A DNA stretch of 64,000 bases from Symbiodinium kawagutii (taxonomy: Eukaryota > Sar > Dinophyceae > Suessiales > Symbiodiniaceae), in contig VSDK01016450.1 of assembly GCA_009767595.1 (NCBI GenBank), positions 287,527 through 351,526 on the forward strand. The letters run 5' to 3'. Position 1 is the first letter of the stretch. The number at the start of each line of letters is the position of its first letter. Shown piece after piece: positions 36,847 to 48,919 of this stretch. The notes beneath the pieces are model-generated. The model saw only the letters and a list, made by a program, of their open reading frames with translations, searched no databases and was not told the origin of the DNA. Both the position numbers and the translations under genes were made by a program.

Positions 36847-38361
36847 CTGAAACGCGCGGCGGTTCAAGGACACCGTGGCAAATCTCACCGTCCAGCGTTG
36901 AGATACAAACTGGCAGCCATGTTGTTGGTGAATTTCAGTATGGCTGGTTCTATGTCCCTATGGATCCTGATCCAAGACACGTACCCAACATCACAAACTC
37001 AGAACTTGCAAAAACCGATGATGATTACACAAGTTCATGAATCACAAGCCGTGCTCCTTGACCTCTCGCAGTCATTCAGCTGAAAGAACCTACTTCACTG
37101 GTTGGCTGGGAAAAATTCTGCAGGAAAACCAATCTTTTCACCTCCAAGCTACTAGGTTTTCAGTAGTCCCAGGTTGGCTGACGTAGTCCCAGGGTTTCCC
37201 AAATCGATTTTCCCATTCGTGGGACTACTTCAATCACTGGGTTTGGAAGCCGCCCTTAGTCACATCGCCAGGACTCCCTGCCATCACCCGGGACGCAGTT
37301 CACGGGGTAGCAGTCATCCGGAACTCGGTGGCGCTGACGGAGCATGGTTATTTGCCGAACCAAAAAATGACCATCTCAAGCAACAAACTTTGCTGGAATT
37401 GTTTCTCTCTCTGTCTCTCTCCAGCGCCATCTCCCAGGTCCCATGGAAAATCTTGAAGAAAGTGGGTTTATTTCATGTTCTTTACCTTCATTTATGGCAG
37501 TTTCCTGTAAACCACTTGGGTGCATGTAGGTTTTGATCGATATTTTCGTGTGTAATGCTGATGGATAGATCGATTGAGTAGTTTATCAATATGGATTGAC
37601 TGACAAATATATAAAAGGACAACTGGTTGCATTTTCATTGACTCACGTCTTTCATTGTGCATGTCCCTCTATCTCCCTCTCTCTGAGATTGACATCTACA
37701 TTTTAATGCCAGAACGGATCAATCGCACATATTGTCCGTGGATGGATGAGCTGATAAATGCATGGGCGATCGTCGAGCCCCGCACGACATCTCAAGGATA
37801 AAAAAAACATCAACATCTGGTTGCCTTTTCAGCAGAAAACATTCCTTTTCAAACATCCCACCTAGTAACTGGTTACCAACCACAACTGGTTACCAACCAC
37901 AGCTATAGTGGTGATAACCCACCGTGTAGGGTTGATTTCCACGGTTCAAAGTTATATCGCTGGCTGTAGGCCACTTGACCCCGGAACCTGATCAATGGAA
38001 GGCAAAAACCTCCAGGGCCTCGAGGAGTGAAAAAGCACAGGCGATAATTAATTCAGGCTGACTACGGATCCACACGATCCACACTGGTGGTTGCTGGTTA
38101 AACGAATCGATTGGACTAACAAGTGCTGACTTGATGGGTATACAAAATGGTAGCCCACATATTGTGAATCACATGGATCGATCATTCATTGAACAGGAGT
38201 GGCACCAACTGTCAACCATTCATTATGAATCGTTCTACACTTGACCATCCATTGTCAGTCCTGAATTGTTAAACAATTACCATATTAGTTTACAATTAAT
38301 CAACCCTTCATTCCCGAGGATTACCCATCATCAACCCACCTTTGCTTCACCTGGCCGTCAC

Positions 38362-38459
38362 TTGGCCGCCACGGCTTCACCCAAGCGGCTGCTGCTTTTC
38401 TCGAAGAGCAGGTAGCGATCCGTCAACGCTTCCCGAAATGCGCCCGCGAACTCGGGCTC
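38362..38459 (-). CDS. Candidate exon ending GCC-AA, then GTGA (donor or stop)
   Basis: Acceptor ctctgccctgtcag, then EPEFAGAFREALTDRYLLFE and SSSRLGEAVAA with high third-position GC. The frame reaches AAG TGA at 38358, but AA|GTGACG is also a plausible donor. It could be an internal or a terminal exon. No family recognised. Confidence 0.55.
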
Positions 38460-41299
38460 CTGACAGGGCAGAGCCAAGCGAAGCAACGGGCGCAGGGGGT
38501 GGTGCCGGTGATAGCAGCGGGGATGATCCCCATGATGACCGTTAGTGTTCGTTAGTGGTTATGAACTGCGAAGGCTAAGGGTTGATCATGAGGATGATGA
38601 CAGCGCGTTGTTGCCGGTCACTGATTATTAAGATGCTAGTTGAACGGTTGGCAATGATTGAGGGTAAATATGGGTTGATAATGGACGATGATGGTCAATA
38701 GTGAGGTTCATCATGGTTAACCAATGATGTTGGTTGAAAATGTTTCTTGTCACGAAACATGTTTATAGTGATGACTACTACTGAAAATCATGGTTCAAAC
38801 TGTACTTGTTCATGAAAAAATGGCGAGTCACTAACACAAACATGGAACGTGGTACGGATCCCACGCATGAAGTAAAACCTCGGACAAGTGTCACGAGCTG
38901 GTAATTGGCTGGGAGCCCTCGATTCCTGCCACCAACAACGGCCTGCAATGGTGTTTCGTGATTGCTGTATCAACAAGTCACGTCTGAATCCAACATGTTT
39001 GTTGAGTCTGTCGCATGAACAGTCATGAATTTACTGAGTAGCCATGGGGCCCTGGATGAATTCGATAAGGCGGAAGCAGGATGAAGTAGGCATGTAGCGA
39101 ACCACGTAGGGCACGGGTCAAATGGTGTCCAATAAGCGGCCACCAGGTCGTGTAATCATCGGCAAATTCCGTCCTTGTAGCTGATCAGCCTCAGGCGGGG
39201 GTCAATTAAAATGTTTCCACCGTCCTGTTGGGGGGGGTGAGCAACATGTCTGACATCAGAAAAGCAAACAACATAAGTTACGTTCATTAACTTAACTGTT
39301 TTTCAAAAATTGGACTTAAAATTAATGTTTAGCACGTTCCGGTTAGATTTGTAGGTGCGAGGACCGTTTTTCTTCACCCAGAAGCCCGCAAGCGGTGCTG
39401 CTGCCGTCAGCTAATCATCACTGTGCAATGTTCTCAGCGTGGATTCTGAGCAATGACGCGCGACGTTTGGTCAAGGGAAACCCACATGATACCCGGCCAC
39501 GGCCAACAATGTAAATACAAACAATGGTGGCCCATCAATCCCTGTGGCAACTTTTTAGCTTGCAAGCACGCGGCAAATCTTAGCTAAACCAGCAACCACT
39601 TTCAATCAACGGTGAAAATATTTCAAATGCAAAATGCACATTTGCGCACATTTGGTGTCGTCTTCACATGCATGCACCTATGTGGTGACCTTGCAAAAGC
39701 TGAAGGTGACATACCAAAAATGTTTGGTTCAAAGAAATGCTGTGTTGCCTGTGGTGGGTTTGCGTGGTTTGGTCAAAAATTGTTCATTAAGGACCCAAAA
39801 GCGTTCAACACGACATCCCAAAAAGCGCACTCAAACTCAAAGATGCCCACCATCACTGCAAAACCAAGTGGCAATTGCACCGTGGATTGGCTACCCATTG
39901 GCCGCACCAATTCCAATGTTTCAACCTGACAAAATCCAAGAATCGGCCCAATTCAATTCAACGACGGCGAATCAAACAGTTTCCGCCAATTCATTTTTCA
40001 AGTGTGATTTGGTCTTGTTTCTGCACCTGCGCCAATGAGCAGAGTTGGAAAAGGAGGAGCACAGGCAAGCATGACAGCAACCAAAGCGCCAGCGCAGCTG
40101 TGCAGCGTTGGTGTTCCCGGGGCTGGGCAACGCATCGGCTGTCATCCAAGAAGCAAGCAGCCGGGTCACACAAAATCAATGACTGCCCTTTGTCAAGTTC
40201 AGTCCACTTGCAACAAAGTCACGTTCTAGGCGCAGCCACTGCAAACCGATGGGAAGAAAAGAGTGGTTGGCGTGGCTGCCCGTCCCTACATGGGAACAAC
40301 GGCGTGTCAAGCCATGGGCGGTCTAGCATTATGGGCCAGTGCTGATTGGTACGGCCTTCCTAGTACACACCATCTTCAGTTCTTCAATGTTGCGAGCCAC
40401 GTGCGATCGGAGCTGTGCGAAGAAAAGTAGTGAGATTCCTGGGGGGCATTCGTCGTGAATTGGATAGGAGCGACCGCTTTAACTACAAGTAGCTCAGCTC
40501 TGCAATTACATACCTCACGGATGGTGTACACTGCCAGTAGTGCTGCCGCCGGGTTGCAAGTTGGCGCAGAAACTACCTAATTTGATAAACTAGCTGCACC
40601 CTTCATAACCGATAACTAGTTGCCCTAGTTCTGGACTACCTTGGCTAACTGGGTGTATTGCTCTGTTTATATATGGTGGAACCCTTTCTTTGTGCACTCT
40701 TGGCTAGGTGGACCCATGTACAAGTTCAAGCGCATTGCGAGCAGTTATCACTAAGAATCAGAAGTGGCAATCTAAATGATATCACATGTTATCACGAATA
40801 GGTACTAACCAGTATTTCCAACTAACGGCTTCCAATCCAGTGATTGACCTGAGGGACAATTGTTATCCTTTAAAACCGAACCTAGCAGGCACACACAGCA
40901 CACACAAGCGTAGCAGAAAAGTAGATTCAAACACATCTGTCAAATACGCCCAAACTCACTAACATACATTGAAACTTGCACCTCAAGGCTTTTCTGCCAT
41001 TATAATTGGAATCACTTCTCTCTCTATCTCCATTGCCATCCCGAAGCGCAGCTTGGGCTGCAGGCGAGCAAGTGGCCCAGCCAATCAGAATCACTTGTGA
41101 CATTTTGTTGTTAGCTGCAAGGTCTGACTGGTTCTTGGTTGCCGATTGTGATCCATTAATGGTCATTGTGCACGTACCATTCTAATTCAAAACACGACTG
41201 GAAACGCTATTTGCGCCCCTGCTGCATCCTGCACAGCAAGTCCACCGAGATGACCTTCCCTTGAACTAAAGCAATGATACAGCAACCTGGTGAATGATA
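38460..41299. other. Long stretch with no convincing exon
   Basis: Intron-like DNA. Fragments such as 40,020-40,230 have open frames on both strands with no decisive codon bias. It includes one copy of the CT-box motif at 41,016. Confidence 0.4.
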
Positions 41300-41640
41300 G
41301 GCTATGAGGCCCATGGACTGTCAGTGGGATTCCACCAACGATATACATCCCTCAGTTGGGCCCACTGGTTGTTAAAAACCATGGAAAACCATAGCCAGCT
41401 TGGAATTCCACCATTCAATTCCTGAGTTGAACCCCAGGGTTTTTGGAATCCTAGGGTTCTTTTGGTTACCGGATCCCCTTGAACGAGCTGGCCGGCCTCA
41501 GAATGGTTGATCCCAGTGTAGCTATTGGATCCAAACATATGCAGCACCTCAACCGATCGAAATGATCCAATTTTGCACCCCAAAGCAAGTGATAAAACAC
41601 AGCACCGAAGGGTAAGAAAGAAACAAAACAATATGTTCAT
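41300..41640 (-). other. Open frame of 112 codons, coding status unclear
   Basis: A minus-strand frame begins with a hydrophobic stretch and continues with HMFGSNSYTGINHSEAGQLV. The composition is like neighbouring introns and no good splice pair brackets a high-GC segment, so it may be chance. Confidence 0.2.
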
Positions 41641-41931
41641 AATGGTTTTAATATGATGGTGTTGCTGCTTTTTTGAATTTTAATGTCCACATAGATTTTT
41701 GTTTTCAACTAGTTTACTGTTTTGATGGTTCCGCGGAAATACTTGATGGGATAATCTCCACTAAACCCCTGTAATTAATCGGTGAATAAAACAATGCTTT
41801 TCTGCAGATTTTCCCATCAGCCAATCCTAGTGATGGTTTGAATTTCTCCCCATGTCGTAGAACTTGCTTCCATCTTCGACACGCATGGCCATGTCCGGAA
41901 TGCAAACAACAACAAACACAATGATGCTTAC

Positions 41932-42054
41932 GATTGGGTGGAAGTGAAACGTTAAGAAACTTTGCTGCCTTAACCACAACCAAGTCCATATCGGGCATGC
42001 TCCTGGCAAAACGCCCGCCCGCTCCCACACAAATACCATCGGGGATCACTTCAT
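41932..42054 (-). CDS. Candidate exon in a 184-codon open frame, unknown protein
   Basis: Reads GICVGAGGRFARSMPDMDLV then a Lys-Ala-rich segment, ending at a good donor, GTAAGC. It sits in the longest open frame of the window (41714-42268, minus), most of which looks intronic. No family recognised. Confidence 0.4.
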
Positions 42055-42848
42055 CTTGCATGCCGTGTGATGGGAATATCATTGTGATAGCAATCATGAG
42101 TTCCTGGCCCAAATTAATCAATCTCCTGAACAACTGGTGGTTTCCTACCAGCAACCAAAATACACCAAAAATCCTGTGGCCTGGTAACGGTATTTTCAAG
42201 CCTGCCACTGGGCTTAGTTCGGGTCGATTGTCCGTGGTCTTTTGCCAAGCTGAAATCATGGGTGCCACGTGGTGTGCGGCTAACGCTGTGAATCGAACGG
42301 CAGGGCCGGCTTCGTAGCATCTTAGATCAAGTTTTGAACCAAGAAGTGTTTAGCAGCAACCAGTTTACACCACCAAGCCTTTACTCCATCAAGGTTTTAC
42401 ACCAATAAGTTTTTACACCACCGCACTTTTTTACAACAACAAGCTCTTGCGCTGACACATTTGAACGGCGAATTCTCTACAGCTTGGCCCAGGGCACTCC
42501 CCAGTGCTGCTGATGCTCATGGATGGTAATGGGACAATCGGAGATCCAGCAGTCAATAAACCGCCACCAGTTTACCTCCAACAGCTTCTAATTTATCCCT
42601 ATAGCCCAAGTGGCTTATACCAAACAATCCCTATCCCAGAATCCCAATTGATCCCAAATCATGAAAAAGCCGGCTCCCGGGTGCAGCTGGGGGGTTATGA
42701 AATTGCTTGATCCCACCAGTTTACCCTAAATAGCTGATTAAATGATGATTAATCATCCCAAATAACTATATAGACTGTAGGGGTTCTTCACAGCTATTAG
42801 CTATCATGATGAATAGGGCTTCTTCATGTGAAACGAAAATTGATAAAC

Positions 42849-42981
42849 CGAGGTTCCGTCGTTTCGACGTTCCGCTGGGCCTCGCCAAACAAAGCGCAGA
42901 AACGATACCATCGTGACCTCGTGCCAGCCGCCACCGGAAGGGAAGGGTCGAAATCCCACACCAGTTGTGTACTAGCCAGTG
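42849..42981 (-). CDS. Candidate exon, unknown protein
   Basis: Acceptor tttgtggcag, donor GTTTAT. Two frames are open: one reads LVWDFDPSLPVAAGTRSRWY and then CALFGEAQRNVETTEPRF; the other includes RGHDGIVSALCLA, which faintly recalls a WD40 strand. I cannot choose with certainty but favour the first. Confidence 0.4.
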
Positions 42982-43426
42982 CTGCCACAAAATGATACAT
43001 GGATGCGCCTCTAGTCATAAGTTGGTCGAGAAATCAAAGCATATCCACCATGACTGGTACCAACAGCTACCCTATGTTACCCTGGAACCCAAGGCAACTC
43101 TGAGGGGGCGGGGCTCGTCGTGAGCCTTATATAGGGGCCATGGGTTCATGGCCGCCAGGCCACCCAGGCACCAAGGCCCCGCCTGTCGCCCAGTTGATTC
43201 ACCTGGAGCTCATGGGGCTGGAGACGGTCAAAGGTCGGGGCCCTTGATTCTCTGCTGTCTGACCAGCTCCAATCCCTGCAGAAAGTGAATTAACTCCCAC
43301 ATCATTAGATCAACTCAGAACAGGACCGCTGGCTTAACACTGTCACAATCACCATCTCCATTCGCCTATCATAACCACCCCCTGTGTCCCTCCCCAGGCA
43401 TCCAACCCATCCAAGCCATCCACCAC

Positions 43427-43525
43427 CCACCACAGCATGTCCGGCTGCCTGGTTGGGTGCTTGTCCTTCCACCCATCTGGCAGGCAATTCCAATGCCAAG
43501 GTCCTCCGCCTCGCGACAGGTCCAA
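43427..43525 (-). CDS. Candidate exon, Trp/Asp-rich, unknown protein
   Basis: Acceptor cacctgagag, donor GTGGTG. It reads GGPWHWNCLPDGWKDKHPTR with over 70% G or C at third positions, better than the other frames. Tryptophan-rich and probably extracellular or globular. Phase 0 with the preceding exon. The exact donor is ambiguous within a GTGG run. Confidence 0.45.
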
Positions 43526-44304
43526 CTCTCAGGTGCTGGGCTCAGCCGATCCGAAAAGCCAGGAGTTTTTGGCCTTCGAAAATGAGGGTTCTGATGGGTT
43601 ATGCATGGAGTTTCTGGTCTCTAAAAGGATGGTTCTGATGGGTTCTGAGTGGAGTTTCTGGTCTCCAAGAAGATGGTGATGACTGGTTATAACTTTTGAA
43701 TATGGATGAATTAATATGGCTTATAACTTGTAAGAATGATGGTTTTTGGGGGCCAATGGTGGTGGCGAACTGCCATAAATTCACCAAATGCCATGCTGGC
43801 TGACAGAAAATTGCGATACAAAAAACAATATGTTAACAAAATGATGCCATGCCACCACTGCCATCATGACATCAACATCCGAAAAGCTCGAGCTTATCAT
43901 TCTCAACCATCAATGACCATCACAGACCGCCACGTCTACCTCCCCTACCAACAGCAAGCCCGCCTTAGTCCCTTCATCTCTTTTGCTGCCTGACCGAGCC
44001 ACATGTCAGCGGTGCTGAAAGGTACCGAGTAGCCATCAAACTTCTGACTGCCCCTAGCTGATCATGAAGCCCAGCTGATGTGCAGCTTGCTATTCCATGA
44101 CCTCAATCTGAGCTGTAGCCAAAGGTTGTGCATGTCGAAACCCCAAATCCGCACGACGAACAAGTCAAGCCACAGTTAAACAATCCCAATCAGCATCCCA
44201 TTAATCACCATCATGTCCACTCGAACCTCCCACATTGTTTCACCCCAACTATCACCCAGGCGCCCTTAGAAAATCCAGCCATCCCAAGGCATTCTGCAGC
44301 CCAC

Positions 44305-44397
44305 CGCTGGCAACCCAGGTAGCCGCACCAGCTCCGTCATACGATCCACGTGTTTTTCCGAGGCCGTGTCCGTGAGTGACGTCCAAGTGGCAACCAC
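44305..44397 (-). CDS. Candidate exon, unknown protein
   Basis: 31 codons between ggtgtcctcag and GTGGGC, reading TSLTDTASEKHVDRMTELV, predicted helical and charged. Phase 0 at both ends agrees with both neighbours. No family recognised. Confidence 0.5.
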
Positions 44398-44657
44398 CTG
44401 AGGACACCGATGCAGCGGCCAGGGGCGGCCAGGGGTTGGCACTGGGGTGGCCATGGTGATCCCAGAGTTGGAGGCCAAATGGATGGGGTTTGGATGGTCG
44501 CTTTGATGGTTGGATGAGGTTGTTGATATTCAAGGTGGATGACGGTGACGTCGGGATGATTGTTGATATAGTTCATTTGATCATGATGCTTGAGCCATCG
44601 GTGTCACGGCTACGGGTGCGCCAGCAATCGCTCCGGCCAACAGCTCATCACATCTAC

Positions 44658-44785
44658 CCAGGAGGACAAGAAATAGTCCCGCTTGGTCCCCGAACCAATC
44701 CACCACAGAGCTTTTTGCCCTGCCATTGCATCTGTAGTCGCTGACACCTGCGAAGGTCGCTGATGAGGAAACGTTGGCTGCACCA
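44658..44785 (-). CDS. Candidate exon, unknown protein
   Basis: Between tcttcttgcag and GTAGAT. It reads LWWIGSGTKRDYFLSSW near its end. Another frame looks equally protein-like, but only this one joins the next exon in phase (phase 0 after the last TGG). No family recognised. Confidence 0.5.
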
Positions 44786-44948
44786 CTGCAAGAAGAAAAC
44801 AAATAGAGTAAACACATATGTGTTTGGAAATGGCTTGGATCATGTTGAAATGGAGCATCTATATAGTATGCTACCAATTCATGCATGCTGTCAGAGCAAA
44901 ACTTGAGAGCGATCATCCATGGCGATCTAGCTACCAACTGCGATCCTG

Positions 44949-45055
44949 TCAGCTGGAGGCTTTGGTGCCAAGGAATTTGTTAGCGGGGCGTCCAGTAGTG
45001 AAAATGCGCGACAAACCCAGGCCCAAGCCACTCACCAATACAAACAAGACACCAG
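44949..45055 (-). CDS. Candidate exon: one membrane helix and in-frame stop
   Basis: After tttcacctag it reads GVLFVLVSGLGLGLSRIF, a clear hydrophobic helix, then TTGRPANKFLGTKASS and TGA. Third-position GC is moderately raised. The helix resembles the last transmembrane segment of several channel families, but that is too little for a call. If the stop is not used, a GC donor near 44970 would join the next exon in phase. Confidence 0.4.
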
Positions 45056-45360
45056 CTAGGTGAAACACAATGGACAGAACTATATAATGTCTTCACTAGT
45101 GGATCATGAATCAAACATATGAATCTTTTTCAAGAGACTATGAAGCTACAATCGCAATTGGACCACTATCTGCATAGATTGTAGCGACACAGAGTTACAG
45201 CAACCCACTGGTACACTTTGTAGTTGCAACCGTGAATTACATCACTCCATAATCTGTGTGGAAAAAGAACAGTCAATTTTAGGAATCCATCCAGCTCTAA
45301 CCATAAAAACAGCTGCGACTATGACATTGCCCATGCCCATAGTGACCACAGTCCCTTCAC

Positions 45361-45397
45361 CTTTCGGCTCATGTCTTTTTGTTTCGCGACGCATCAG
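45361..45397 (-). CDS. Candidate exon starting CTG-ATG, possible start of a small membrane protein
   Basis: The acceptor attccacag is followed by CTG, then ATG opening MRRETKRHEPK, with a GTGAAG donor in phase 1. It joins in phase to a following exon with one membrane helix and a stop. Because a trans-splice acceptor could directly precede the ATG, the pair could encode a protein of about 47 residues. It could equally be part of a larger gene, or, in phase 0, an alternative tail of the MFS gene. Confidence 0.35.
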
Positions 45398-45946
45398 CTG
45401 TGGAATTGGCTTACAAGAAAAATGCCAGGAAACCACATTTTAAATGCTTGTACATCCTAAATCATCATGTTTTTTTCCTGGATTTTTTCCTCGTAAACCA
45501 GTGAACCCTTGTCTTCACCACCCAAGTGTGGCTTTCTATGGGTTTGTCCAAAAATGGTGTACCTCCTCTTTAGAGCTGGTTGCTTGTCTCCAAATACGAC
45601 CATTTGGGGAGGCATCACCATTCATGGACAAGCCATGTGAATGTTTCTCAAAATAGGGGTCCCACCGAAATGAATGGTTCATCTCAATCTCTCTCTCTGG
45701 ATGGTGTATCGCTCATTTTTCAAAATGATTTTTGAAACAAATTCATCTCTCTCTCCATCGCTTCCTCGGGGTCTTTTTAACACTCAAAATGATTCTTTTG
45801 AACAACTGACTTGGGGTACCCCCATTGTGATTTATCTCATTCTGGATGGTTTATCACTCACCATGATCAAAAATGAAAATGACTTGGGCCCTCAATTGTA
45901 AGAAGCCATCATTTGTGTGATAATTTGAGGGGAACCACCATTTTCA

Positions 45947-46039
45947 GGTAATGTTGGTTTCTGATTAGTATCTACCTGTTGGTTTCATCTATTTTCATTA
46001 CTTTAGGGGGGGTTACACTAATCAGAAACCAACATTACC
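45947..46039. repeat. Perfect 23-bp hairpin just 3' of the MFS stop
   Basis: Arms 45947-45969 and 46017-46039 are exact reverse complements (left arm begins GGTAATGTTGGTTTCTGA), with a 47-base loop. It lies 30 bases beyond the stop codon on the coding strand and abuts an F1-type end (attttgagaaaccacca, 46043-46059). It is either a recent inverted-repeat insertion or a 3'-UTR RNA stem-loop. Confidence 0.8.
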
Positions 46040-46068
46040 CCCATTTTGAGAAACCACCATCTGATGAA

Positions 46069-46164
46069 TCAGCTGTCTTTGGCATCAGGATCATCGTCCA
46101 GGATCAGGTGTGCCGTCTCGGGGATCACGTCAGTGATCCACAGATTCACAATCTCAGGAGGCAG
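46069..46164 (-). CDS. MFS transporter, probable last exon with stop
   Basis: 32 codons including TGA, phase 0 after the TM12 exon. It reads VIPETAHLILDDDPDAKDS then stop. IPET sits where MFS proteins have (L/F)-P-E-T after TM12, and the tail is acidic. The acceptor used is gtcag. A better pyrimidine-tract acceptor 32 bases upstream (ttttctcag) would instead give a 14-residue tail ending in TGA at about 46,154. Either way the gene ends here. Confidence 0.6.
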   Translation of the reverse strand: MPPEIVNLWITDVIPETAHLILDDDPDAKDS

Positions 46165-46882
46165 CTGACGATGGCCCGATGGGATCCATCAGGGGCACCT
46201 GAGAAAACCTTCACTTATGAGGCTTGATCATGTTCAGTAGGGCCTTGATGTGATGATTTATTGGGTTAATCAGTGGGCAGGCCCATATTATAGTAAGGCC
46301 TTGATTGACATATGCAGATTTACATTTTTTAAGTTCATCACTATAGGTTTTGGGTACTCTTCACTCAGAATGGCATGACTATAGTATACTTACTGTTGAA
46401 CAGCCTAATAGCTGTTCGTTGAGAAGGGTTGGTTGATGACGGTCGCTTACCAAAGGATCTAAAGGATACTTTTTAAAATGTTTGGTTAATCCTTGGTTGA
46501 CACCAGGGTTTCCAACGTAGGTGCTCCTATCAACCGACCCAATCATACCGCATGGATGAGGACAATCCTTGACAAACGCACCACTATCCAACAACTATTG
46601 GCATCGACTGCAGTCCGACAGTGAGCCCGTTTTGAGCAACCCAAATTTATTCTGCATGGCCATGCGCAAGCCTGATTTACTTGGCATTGCTGATAATTAT
46701 TAAGAAAATATCAGGTATCAAAACGATTTTGATTTGCTTGGCATTGCTTTTTTCCTACAGGCCTCTGAGAAAACTAATAGCAGGTCCCCACAGACCTTGG
46801 CATAGCTTGGCTACAAGCCCCTACTGGCCGTCCTCGCCACAGAATGACAGTGCCATGGACCAAGGTTTTGAATCAAGCCAGG

Positions 46883-47051
46883 GAAACCTTATCATAGATA
46901 CATCTTATCAAACCAACTAATATGTTCATAATCTTGGTTGGTGTGATGACTATGACTGTTTATAATCTAATCTAGTATGAACATATCATAATCTGAATCG
47001 GTTATCAAAGATTATGATTCATATTGTGAGATGTATCTATGATAAGGTTTC
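46883..47051. mobile_element. MITE-like element with perfect 23-bp terminal inverted repeats
   Basis: GAAACCTTATCATAGATACA at 46883 recurs exactly as its reverse complement ending at 47051 (23 of 23 bases), enclosing AT-rich DNA with further internal inverted similarity (ataatc, tatgttcat). It lies in the intron between the last two MFS exons. It encodes no protein. No target duplication is obvious. Confidence 0.65.
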
Positions 47052-47222
47052 ATTATGTTCATGATTCAGATTATGTTCATGATTGCCAACTACTATGTGG
47101 CAACCCATATTGGAATCATAGATACACCCCATCATGAATCACTAGATTTAGATTCACGATTCATAACCTTCGCCGTTAACAAAAAAAATCACCATGGCCC
47201 GTCCTGACCTTGGCCCTGCTAC

Positions 47223-47320
47223 CTTTCCCGGGCAGTTTTCGCGCATCCCAGTGGCAGCTCCGAAGGCCATGGTCAGAAAGAAGGCCAGCCATGTGCCGGT
47301 GACTGCAGTGATCCTGGATG
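47223..47320 (-). CDS. MFS transporter, TM12 exon
   Basis: A 98-bp exon between gcttgcag and GTAGCA. TWLAFFLTMAFGAATGM is the last membrane helix. It supplies the two bases that complete the codon begun in the previous exon and ends in phase 0. The following intron contains an inverted-repeat element at 46883-47051. Confidence 0.8.
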
Positions 47321-48741
47321 CTGCAAGCAGCTGAGCTGGTGGCAAAGCTAAGAATGGCGCAGAAAAACCGGCAACTAAGCAATCATGGTGACCATTTTAT
47401 TACCAGTAATCGTAGTCAAAATGCCAAATTGTATATATTGTATTCCACAATTGCTATGTATACTCAAGACGCGCATCGCGCTATGTATAATTGTTATCTA
47501 TAAATTGCAGCAATTAATGGCTACCAAATTGACGCGTATTGTTGTGTATAGCTAAGACTGCACCGATGGGGCTGAACAGCCAAGAGAACTCCTGAACACC
47601 AGCCATTTACCAGCAAGTGGACTCCCCAGCAGTTGAGTGATGGGGTCGTTCATTGGAATGGCTCCGAAGCAGCTAGAAAAAAACAGCCACTAAGCAGCCA
47701 TTTGCAGGCCAAGGGACAGCCGAATGCTGATCATAGCTTTAGACTTTGGATGGTGGGTCCGATTGAACACCGTCAATTTCGATGAAACAAAGAAACCGGT
47801 GCTTATTACCAGCTACTGGCAGTTTAGCAATGAGCAAGGGTTGCTTTTGCCAACGTTATATTGCTCACAAACAGTTCCGGATAGTATCACAAGAGCTCAT
47901 GTTTTTTGCTAAATTCTATTGACACCATCCATTTCAACATGTTCCCAGCCTCCTTGTATAGCCATCCTCAAGTAGATATAGAATATCCCATCCATATGCA
48001 ACAAGCCATGTACCAAGCTGGGGGATGGTAACATCTACTCCAGGATTGTTGCAGCTCCATGCTACCCCCCAGGGTCGGCCTTCTCACTTAGCCAGCTAGT
48101 TCGCATGGGTAGCTACCCATTATAGCAGAGATCACTACATCTTTTAATGGCAAATCTCAACCAACTAATAACTTATTCATAGTTGTTGCTGATCGTTCGT
48201 ATTCCTAATGACTATTTACCATGGAGAACCTTGACCAGATTCTGACAATCGTTGATACCAAGTAGTAGTTGATTTATCAACCACTACAATCCTATAATCC
48301 TTCAAGCATCCTTATTCACCGCCATTACTGAGCACCATAATCTCTGTCTATGATGGTTCTTATTCATAATCCCCAGCAGAACTATTTCAAACCACAACCG
48401 ATTACCCCCTGGTGTTTCACCGTCCTGACTTGTTTTAAAATACATTTCAAAAAACAATGTAAATCCTGGTAGCCTATAAAAGCGATTTAAAAAACTATAT
48501 ATCCTGGTTGATAGTTTTAGTTTGAAATAGTTTTCTAGACAAAAAAGCATATAAATCCCCAAACATGCTTATTCTCCGCCACTATTAGCCACTAGAATCC
48601 CTTACCATGGTGGTTTTAAACTACATTACGCTCCAAAAAAGCTATAAACAAAGTATACATCCTGGTTTTCACTTTCAATTTCAAACAGTTTTCTAGACAA
48701 AAATGACAAAAAAGGCTAGAAATCCACCAAGCTGCTCCCAC

Positions 48742-48865
48742 CCTCGTTGCAGCCAAGGCGCCCCTCAAAGAACAAGGGCCCCAGCATGGCTGCCAGGCGG
48801 CCACAGGCTAGACACACGCCGCAGCCCAGGGTTCGAGCTTCCGCAGGGTAAATCTCATTGGCCAC
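48742..48865 (-). CDS. MFS transporter, TM10-TM11 exon
   Basis: A 124-bp exon between cacccccag and GTGGGA. VANEIYPAEARTLGCG followed by LACGRLAAMLGPLFFE is diagnostic of the SV2/SVOP and sugar-porter-like MFS: E-x-Y-P-x-x-x-R-x-x-G, then G-R-x-x-x-x-x-x-P. It starts in phase 0 directly after the TM10 exon and ends with one base. This is the strongest family evidence in the window. Confidence 0.9.
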
Positions 48866-48919
48866 CTGGGGGTGAAGCTCCGGGGGTGGTGGGAGCCATG
48901 GTTGGGTTGGAATACCAGG

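Noticed and set aside
41714-42268. Longest minus-strand open frame taken as one gene of 184 codons
   Set aside because: Only the middle part has coding composition, and it ends at a good GTAAGC donor. The rest looks intronic.
42849-42981. WD40 repeat reading RGHDGIVSALCLA
   Set aside because: Only one weak strand-like segment, in a frame that is not favoured. No further repeats nearby.
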